The translations under genes and the position numbers were made by a program. DNA of 20,172 bases from Shewanellaceae bacterium UBA2521 (GTDB lineage: Bacteria; Pseudomonadota; Gammaproteobacteria; Enterobacterales; Shewanellaceae). The first letter of the stretch is position 1. Every line of letters begins with the position of its first letter. The DNA is taken from assembly GCA_002341165.1 (NCBI GenBank), contig DDNL01000058.1:1-20172 (forward strand), written 5' to 3'. The notes below the pieces were generated by a model. The model saw only the letters and a program-made list of their open reading frames with translations. It was not told where the DNA came from and searched no databases. Positions 14,884 through 20,172 of this stretch are shown here, piece after piece.

Positions 14884-15747
14884 TTACGAACGTCTTTGAC
14901 GTAACGCATCAATGCGTTTATCAAGTGGAGGGTGTGACATCAATAATTCAGAAAGAGATTTCTTCCCTGTAATACCAAATGCAGCCATTTGAGAAGGCAT
15001 TTGTGATTCATGAGAAGACTGAAGTCTCTGTAATGCTGAAATCATTTTATCGACACTTGATAGTTCGGCACCACCTTCATCCGCACGATATTCACGATGA
15101 CGAGAGTAGTAATTAATAATGATCGCAGCCAAAATACCAAAGAGCATTTCTAAAATAATCACGACAAACATATGCGCAAACATACCAAGGCCTTCGCCAT
15201 CTTCATCGCTACGGAAGAAATTATCGATAATTGAAGCGATAATGCGTGCAGCAAACATCACAAAAGTGTTCAGCACCCCTTGTAACAAAGTCATGGTCAC
15301 CATATCACCATTTGCAACATGGCTGACTTCATGACCTAAAACAGCTTCAGTTTCACCTTGACTCATACCGTAGAGCAAGCCTGTGCTCACAGCAACCAAA
15401 GAGTTATTACGACTCGGTCCTGTTGCAAAAGCATTCATGTCGGCAGAATCAAAAATAGCCACTTCAGGCATTGCAATGCCCGCTTGTTGAGCTTGACGTG
15501 CTACAGTATCGACGAGCCAGCGCTCTGTTTGATCTGCGGGCTGTTCGATGACACGACACCCCATTGATCTTTTAGCTATCCATTTAGAAATCATCAAACT
15601 GAAAAATGAGCCGCCAAATCCAAATAGCGCACACATAATCAATAGTCCGCTCATAGTGCTTGGGTTAACACCCAGAAGACTCATTACAATGCTCACTACG
15701 ACGATGATAGCTAAGTTGGTAAAAATCCAAAGTGCAATTCTTGTCAT
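14884..15747 (-). CDS. htpX: Membrane zinc metalloprotease HtpX
   Basis: The 287-residue protein (E. coli HtpX is about 293) has two N-terminal membrane segments (about 4-25 and 33-55). The M48 zinc motif is GHEVSH (H139, E140, H143), followed by further hydrophobic segments (about 155-175 and 192-213). EYRAD supplies the third zinc ligand, E219, and the end HPPLDKRIDALR is typical of the family. HtpX degrades damaged inner-membrane proteins in partnership with FtsH. AGGAG lies 7 bases before the ATG. It is separated from serS by 96 bases containing a candidate sigma-32/sigma-70 promoter, and it is followed by a strong terminator, so it is probably transcribed alone or by read-through from serS. 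Identification is firm. Confidence 0.95.
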   Translation of the reverse strand: MTRIALWIFTNLAIIVVVSIVMSLLGVNPSTMSGLLIMCALFGFGGSFFSLMISKWIAKRSMGCRVIEQPADQTERWLVDTVARQAQQAGIAMPEVAIFDSADMNAFATGPSRNNSLVAVSTGLLYGMSQGETEAVLGHEVSHVANGDMVTMTLLQGVLNTFVMFAARIIASIIDNFFRSDEDGEGLGMFAHMFVVIILEMLFGILAAIIINYYSRHREYRADEGGAELSSVDKMISALQRLQSSHESQMPSQMAAFGITGKKSLSELLMSHPPLDKRIDALRQRRS

Positions 15748-15794
15748 GTAAAACTCCTGATTTAAATTAATTAGTGCATCACTACATCTTAAAG

Positions 15795-15823
15795 ATATAA
15801 GGATTGTTTATTTAAAATTCAAG
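15795..15823 (-). promoter_or_regulatory. Candidate heat-shock (sigma-32) promoter of htpX, overlapping a sigma-70 pattern
   Basis: On the minus strand: CTTGAA (15823-15818), 15 bases, then CCTTATAT (15802-15795). The sigma-32 consensus is CTTGAA with CCCCATnT, so the -35 is perfect and the -10 matches 6 of 7 defined positions or fewer depending on alignment. The same bases read as TTGAAT, 17 bases, TATATC for sigma-70. The palindrome AAGTACTT (15821-15828) overlaps the -35. htpX is a heat-shock gene in E. coli, which supports the idea. Confidence 0.5.
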
Positions 15824-15843
15824 TACTTAAATCATTAAGCACC

Positions 15844-17130
15844 TCATTTTAGATGGGTTAAACCATTCATATAAGGCTGTAATACTTGAGGTATACGTAT
15901 ACGGCCATCACTTTCCTGATAGTTTTCTAAAATAGCGACTAAAGTACGTCCACAAGCTAAACCGCTCCCGTTTAAGGTATGCACTAGTTCAGGTTTTTTA
16001 GCACCTTTAACGCGAACACGTGCTTGCATTCTTCGTGCTTGGAAATCCCACATATTAGAGCAAGACGAGATTTCACGGTAACAATTTTGTGCAGGAAGCC
16101 ACACCTCAAGATCATAGGTTTTACGTGCTCCAAAACCCATATCACCTGTGCATAAGCTCATGACGCGATAAGGTAACTCTAGTTTTTGCAAGATTTTTTC
16201 TGCGTGCGATGTCAACTCTTCAAGAGCTTGCATGGACTCCTCTGCTTTAACTATTTGTACCAATTCTACTTTTTCAAATTGATGCTGACGAATTAAGCCA
16301 CGTGTATCTTTACCATAAGATCCTGCTTCACTACGAAAACAAGGTGTTTGCGCGGTCATTTTTAAAGGCAAGTCTTGCTCCTCTAAAATGGTGTCACGTA
16401 CCATATTGGTTAAAGGTACCTCAGCTGTTGGAATAAGACTTAGTCCTTGCCCTTCTTCTGTTGCTGGCTGAGTATGAAATAAATCTTCACCAAACTTAGG
16501 TAGCTGACCTGTGCCCATTAAGCTTTCTGAATTAACTAAATAAGGTACGTACATTTCCGTATAACCATGCTCTTGCGTATGTACATCAAGCATAAACTGA
16601 GCCAGTGCGCGATTAAGACGAGCTAGCTGCCCTTTCATAACAATAAATCTAGAACCCGTTATCTTGACCGCATTTTTAAAGTCCAAACCCTGTAAGTTTT
16701 GTCCTAAATCCACATGATCTTTAACGTGAAAATCAAAAGTTTTTGGCGTACCCCATTTACGCACTTCGACATTTTCTTCTTCACTTAAACCAACAGGTAC
16801 GGTTTGGTCAGGTAAATTAGGCAAGCCTGCTAAGAATAAATCAAGCTGTTGACTGACGAGTGAAAGCTTGCTTTTTTTCTCATCTAATTGATCACCTAAA
16901 TGGGCAACTTGACTTAAAAGCGGAGTGATATCTTCTCCTTGTGCTTTTGCTTTGCCTATTTTTTTTGAGCTGGCATTACGCTCGGCTTGCAAATTTTCTG
17001 TATCAACTTGCAGTGCTTTACGCTGTTCTTCAAGCTCGATAAAACGAGCTACGTCTAAATCAAAGCCGCGTGATTTTAAGCTTTGTGCTGTACTTTCAAT
17101 GTCTTGTCGTAAAAACTTAGGATCTAACAT
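15844..17130 (-). CDS. serS: Seryl-tRNA synthetase
   Basis: The start at 17130 (MLDPKFLRQDIESTAQSLKSRG) matches the family N-terminus and gives 428 residues, the usual length. An upstream in-frame ATG at 17187 would run into crcB and is rejected. The N-terminal helical arm (about residues 30-100, rich in K/E) clasps the tRNA-Ser long variable arm. The class II catalytic core contains motif 2 (CFRSEAGSYGKDTRGLIRQHQF) and motif 3 (GSGLACGRTLVAILENYQ, with R395). It charges tRNA-Ser, and tRNA-Sec if present. Its ATG lies 8 bases after the crcB stop, so it is the last gene of the ftsK-lolA-rarA-crcB-serS run. No hairpin terminator follows before htpX. Confidence 0.97.
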   Translation of the reverse strand: MLDPKFLRQDIESTAQSLKSRGFDLDVARFIELEEQRKALQVDTENLQAERNASSKKIGKAKAQGEDITPLLSQVAHLGDQLDEKKSKLSLVSQQLDLFLAGLPNLPDQTVPVGLSEEENVEVRKWGTPKTFDFHVKDHVDLGQNLQGLDFKNAVKITGSRFIVMKGQLARLNRALAQFMLDVHTQEHGYTEMYVPYLVNSESLMGTGQLPKFGEDLFHTQPATEEGQGLSLIPTAEVPLTNMVRDTILEEQDLPLKMTAQTPCFRSEAGSYGKDTRGLIRQHQFEKVELVQIVKAEESMQALEELTSHAEKILQKLELPYRVMSLCTGDMGFGARKTYDLEVWLPAQNCYREISSCSNMWDFQARRMQARVRVKGAKKPELVHTLNGSGLACGRTLVAILENYQESDGRIRIPQVLQPYMNGLTHLK

Positions 17131-17138
17131 AAACCTAC

Positions 17139-17522
17139 TTATATCCGAAAAATAAACTGTTGTCCCAAATATACCATGCTTATGCACAGTACGGTATTAA
17201 GTCCTACATTCAGCAAGGCTTTACCTAATTGCTGTGTTTGCAGTAATAATAGTGTATCACTTGAGAATGTTGAAAATGTTGTAAGCGCACCCAATACACC
17301 AATCAAAGCAAAAGCTTTAAGCTGTTCGTGCACACCTTGTATTTCAAACCAACCTAAAAATAAACCCATAATAAAAGAGCCTATAACATTAACGGTTAGT
17401 GTACCAAATGGAAAGCTATTCCCCCAATACCCTGAGATAAATAATGAAATAAAATAGCGCAAAATAGCACCTAATGCACCACCTAGAGCAATCAAACCGA
17501 CAAGAACACTATGCTTTATCAT
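17139..17522 (-). CDS. crcB: Fluoride channel CrcB/Fluc
   Basis: The start at 17522 (MIKHSVLVGL) has AAAAGG six bases upstream and yields 127 residues, the length of E. coli CrcB. A second ATG lies one codon earlier, and the longer in-frame start at 17543 would overlap rarA more. The four membrane segments carry the family motifs GGALGAILRY (14-23), FGTLTVNVIGSF with the pore Asn45, and GALTTFSTFSSD with the phenylalanine box (81-87). As a dual-topology dimer it exports fluoride. The start lies inside the end of rarA (14-base overlap), and the stop is 8 bases before serS, so it is translated within the operon. No fluoride riboswitch was recognised, and one would not be expected inside the operon. 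Confidence 0.93.
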   Translation of the reverse strand: MIKHSVLVGLIALGGALGAILRYFISLFISGYWGNSFPFGTLTVNVIGSFIMGLFLGWFEIQGVHEQLKAFALIGVLGALTTFSTFSSDTLLLLQTQQLGKALLNVGLNTVLCISMVYLGQQFIFRI

Positions 17523-18816
17523 CATGTGCCTTTTGATATGCATGATCTAAGAGTGCAAGCTTATGTAACTTATCATGAATGCGTTTTTCAAAACCATACT
17601 CTGTTGGGTGATACAGATTTGTTCCTTGTAGTGCTTCTGGTAAATAAGATACACCCGCAGCATAGGCTTGCGGTTCATAGTGCGCATAACGATAACCTTT
17701 TCCTTTTCCCATACTTTGCATCAGTTGAGTTGGTGCATTACATAAATGATCTGGAACTTTTAAGTGCATCGTTTTTTGAGCCAGCTCTTTGGCTTGATTA
17801 AAGGCTTCATAAACAGCATTGCTTTTGGGCGCCATCGCAAGATACACAGCCGCTTGTGCAATAGCACGCTCACCTTCGGCAGCACCTACGCGTTCAAAGC
17901 ATTGCCATGCATTTAATGCAATATGCATAGCTTGCGGATCAGCATTGCCTATATCTTCTGAAGCAATAGCTAAAAGGCGTCTTGCAGGGTAAAGAGGATC
18001 GACGCCAGCAACGAGCATGCGTGATAACCAATACAAAGCTGCGTCAGGATTTGAGCCGCGAATGGACTTATGGAACGCCGAAATCAAATCATAATACTTA
18101 TCACCTCTTGCATCCATATGCCCTGCTACATCGCCTGCAATGCGTGTAACATCCTCAGGTGTCACTTGAGAGCTTCCAGAGGTTTGCGCTGCCAAATCAA
18201 GTAAATATAAAGATTGTCGCGCATCACCTCGAGCAAGTGCAATAATTTTATCTAGCGTTGCTTCAGGAACTTCAAGCGTCATGGTGCCTAAACCTTTTGC
18301 TTTATCCTGTATTGCAGACTTTAAGACCTGCATTAAGTCCGAAGCTATTAAAGGTTTGAGCACATAAACTCGTACCCGAGACAATAAAGCATTATTTAAT
18401 GCAAAAGATGGATTTTCCGTCGTTGCACCAATGAAAGTAAATAGTCCTTCTTCAATATGGGGTAAGAAAGCATCTTGTTGGGTTGTGTTGAACCGATGCA
18501 CTTCATCAACAAAAAGAAGAGTTTTCTGCCCTTTCTGTTGAGCAGAAACAGCTTGATCTATGGCACAACGAATATCTTTTATACCCGATGTAACCGCTGA
18601 TAAAGATAAAAATTGCATGCCGCTTGAGGATGCAATGAGGTGCGCCAAGGTTGTTTTACCTGTACCAGGTTCACCCCATAGAATCATAGATTGTACGAGA
18701 CCTGCTTCAATTGAGCGTCGTAATGGTTGATCTTCACCGAGTAAGTGCTGTTGTCCAACATACTCACTCAGATGAGTAGGTCTCATTCGTGCTGCAAGAG
18801 GTCGGGTATCTAACAT
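17509..18816 (-). CDS. rarA: Replication-associated recombination protein A (RarA/MgsA), AAA+ ATPase
   Basis: The 435-residue protein begins with LAARMRPTHLSEYVGQQHLLG, typical of RarA. It has Walker A GEPGTGKT (48-55), Walker B LLFVDEVHRF (D104, E105), sensor 1 GATTENPSF and an arginine-finger region (LLSRVRVYVLKPL). The C-terminal helical tetramerisation part contains SIRGSNPDAALYWLSRML and YRYAHYEPQAYAAGVSYLPEAL. RarA acts at stalled replication forks and associates with SSB and the replisome. The start codon is 3 bases after the lolA stop, and the end overlaps crcB by 14 bases. The order ftsK-lolA-rarA-serS is conserved in gammaproteobacteria. Identification is firm. Confidence 0.96.
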   Translation of the reverse strand: MLDTRPLAARMRPTHLSEYVGQQHLLGEDQPLRRSIEAGLVQSMILWGEPGTGKTTLAHLIASSSGMQFLSLSAVTSGIKDIRCAIDQAVSAQQKGQKTLLFVDEVHRFNTTQQDAFLPHIEEGLFTFIGATTENPSFALNNALLSRVRVYVLKPLIASDLMQVLKSAIQDKAKGLGTMTLEVPEATLDKIIALARGDARQSLYLLDLAAQTSGSSQVTPEDVTRIAGDVAGHMDARGDKYYDLISAFHKSIRGSNPDAALYWLSRMLVAGVDPLYPARRLLAIASEDIGNADPQAMHIALNAWQCFERVGAAEGERAIAQAAVYLAMAPKSNAVYEAFNQAKELAQKTMHLKVPDHLCNAPTQLMQSMGKGKGYRYAHYEPQAYAAGVSYLPEALQGTNLYHPTEYGFEKRIHDKLHKLALLDHAYQKAHDDKA

Positions 18817-18819
18817 GAT

Positions 18820-19497
18820 TTATTTGACTTTTTTATCCTGAATGAGTGGAGTTTTATTTTTTGAAGGAGCTTGCTTTCGCTCATCACTAATTTGCGTACC
18901 TTTAGGTATTGTAAAATAGAATAAGTTTTTATCTTTTGATCGTATCTTCTTATGTTTTGATAGCTTAAAAACACTATGACTTTTTTGAACATCGTAGGTT
19001 GTAAAACTCACAAGTTTATGAGCCTCAAAACAGAGATCCAGCCTTTCCAGATTACCCTTCATTTTTTGAGGTTGAACTTGATAGCAGTTTTTATCTTTTT
19101 TAACAAGGTAATCATTCCACACTTTAAGATGATTATGCTTAATCAATAAAGCAAAGGGTGTGCTTGCCAGAGAAGCATCGATAGAGAGAATATTTACATG
19201 TTCTAATTCTGGATCATAGACATATACACTTTTGCTATCCGATACAATTAAAGATTCGGGCTTCACTGTGTGCCAATAAAATTTATTCGGTTTGTCAAAA
19301 GCAACCTGCCCTGTATTGGTAAGCAATAACTTATTTTTTTCATCAAATACTTGCTGTTGAAAATCAGCAATAAAGCCTTCTTGTCGGGACACTTTTTGTC
19401 TTAAAGAGTCCGATGCACTTTCGATAGATTTTTTCTTATCTGCTGCATCACTACAGAACGAGAGCAAAATACACCCTAAAGTTACTATTTTTTTCAT
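18820..19497 (-). CDS. lolA: Outer-membrane lipoprotein carrier protein LolA
   Basis: The start chosen is the ATG at 19497 (MKKIVTLGCILLSFCSDA); an in-frame TTG at 19509 would add four residues with no better ribosome site. The signal peptide is about 18-20 residues long (probable cut near SDA-ADK). The mature protein shows LolA features: LRQKVSRQEGFIADFQQQVFDE, GQVAFDKPNKFYWHTVKPE and VSDSKSVYVYDPELEHV. The last is the conserved strand region with YDPxLxQ-like sequence. LolA shuttles lipoproteins across the periplasm from LolCDE to LolB. At 225 residues it is longer than E. coli LolA (about 203), owing to a lysine-rich C-terminal tail (QAPSKNKTPLIQDKKVK). It sits between ftsK (22-base gap) and rarA (3-base gap), the usual gammaproteobacterial position. 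Confidence 0.9.
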   Translation of the reverse strand: MKKIVTLGCILLSFCSDAADKKKSIESASDSLRQKVSRQEGFIADFQQQVFDEKNKLLLTNTGQVAFDKPNKFYWHTVKPESLIVSDSKSVYVYDPELEHVNILSIDASLASTPFALLIKHNHLKVWNDYLVKKDKNCYQVQPQKMKGNLERLDLCFEAHKLVSFTTYDVQKSHSVFKLSKHKKIRSKDKNLFYFTIPKGTQISDERKQAPSKNKTPLIQDKKVK

Positions 19498-19519
19498 ACC
19501 ACTTATCAACCTTTTTATT

Positions 19520-20172
19520 TTAAACTTTCACGGGCTCTGGAGCTAAAACTTCTCTATTACCGTTACTCATGGGTGAACTCACAATACCTTGTGACTCCAT
19601 TTGTTCAATAATTCTCGCAGCTCGATTATAACCTATTTTGAATTTTCGTTGTACGCTTGATATCGATCCACGTCTGGTTTCCGTTACAAACGCAACCGCT
19701 TCATCGTATAAAGCGTCAAGCTCTGATTCAGTGTCAGCTGCTTCGCCTGGTAAAAGCACGGCTTCGCCACTTTCAGCAGTACCCGCTAAAATACTATCAA
19801 TATATTCAGGCTCAGCTCTTTGTTTCCAGTCTGTAACCACGCGATGCACTTCATGATCAGCAACAAATGCCCCATGCACACGTGTTGGTGTACCTGTTCC
19901 TGATGGTAGGTAGAGCATATCTCCCATACCTAAAAGTGTTTCTGCACCTTGCTGATCCAAAATAGTGCGTGAATCAATTTTAGAAGAGACTTGAAAAGCA
20001 ATACGCGTAGGCACATTTGCTTTAATTAAGCCTGTAATCACATCTACAGAAGGTCTTTGAGTTGCTAAGATGAGATGAATGCCTGCAGCTCTTGCTTTTT
20101 GCGCTATACGCGCAATGAGCTCTTCAACTTTTTTACCGACAATCATCATCATGTCTGCAAATTCATCTATCA
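19520..20172 (-). CDS. ftsK: DNA translocase FtsK, C-terminal part (truncated by window end)
   Basis: The frame is open to the end of the window; codons upstream of the ATG at 20152 read IDEFAD, so the true start lies outside. The visible 216 residues begin at the Walker B strand (IDEFADMMM). They continue through KKVEELIARIAQKARAAGIHLILATQRPSVDVITGLIKANVPTR and RTILDQQGAETLLGMGDMLYLP, hallmarks of the FtsK motor beta domain. They end in the winged-helix gamma domain (about the last 65 residues, ISSVQRKFKIGYNRAARIIEQMESQGIVS). The gamma domain reads KOPS sequences and activates XerD at dif during cell division. A dif-like site lies at 13074-13101. It leads the ftsK-lolA-rarA-crcB-serS run. 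Confidence 0.96.
   Translation of the reverse strand, partial: IDEFADMMMIVGKKVEELIARIAQKARAAGIHLILATQRPSVDVITGLIKANVPTRIAFQVSSKIDSRTILDQQGAETLLGMGDMLYLPSGTGTPTRVHGAFVADHEVHRVVTDWKQRAEPEYIDSILAGTAESGEAVLLPGEAADTESELDALYDEAVAFVTETRRGSISSVQRKFKIGYNRAARIIEQMESQGIVSSPMSNGNREVLAPEPVKV

Noticed and set aside
1..20172. CRISPR arrays, insertion sequences, rRNA or tRNA genes.
   Set aside because: No regularly spaced repeats, transposase genes, terminal inverted repeats or structural RNA signatures were seen on either strand.

Overview
The window suggests an AT-rich (by eye, not counted), flagellated gammaproteobacterium. The run ftsK-lolA-rarA-crcB-serS is a gammaproteobacterial arrangement, close to that of Pseudomonas relatives. 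A sigma-28 type promoter in front of a chemoreceptor gene implies flagella. The genus cannot be read from this stretch.

Layout. Positions 1-655 hold the C-terminal part of an S41-type peptidase, closed by a terminator. Positions 1037-4126 form a membrane-maintenance operon: a PspA/YjfJ-like protein, a YqiJ-like OB-fold membrane protein and a YqiK-like flotillin. A lone YgjP-type metallopeptidase follows (4490-5191). Two minus-strand genes, an unrecognised lipoprotein and a tyrosine recombinase (5325-7060), interrupt the plus-strand series. Upstream of the recombinase is a pair of imperfect 35-bp direct repeats. Next come a methyl-accepting chemotaxis protein (7414-9264) and proline catabolism: a bifunctional PutA lacking the DNA-binding domain (9305-12355). 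A separate small ORF (12355-12999) is the C-terminal aldehyde-dehydrogenase-like domain normally fused to PutA. A strong terminator ends this cluster.

At 13074-13101, between the convergent putA cluster and a family 25 glycosyltransferase, lies a dif-like XerC/XerD site with a perfect XerD arm and a perfect central hexamer. Every gene to its right is on the minus strand and most genes to its left are on the plus strand. This is the polarity expected where the two replichores meet. The right arm carries the glycosyltransferase, a TauE/SafE transporter, htpX with a possible heat-shock promoter and its own terminator, and then serS, crcB, rarA, lolA and ftsK. The last five are one tight operon transcribed leftwards. 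FtsK activates XerCD at dif, so the site and its activator gene sit about 6.4 kb apart.

The points most worth a second look are the split putA with a one-base stop/start overlap, the dif-like site, the sigma-28 promoter of a receptor adjacent to putA, and the repeats beside the recombinase.
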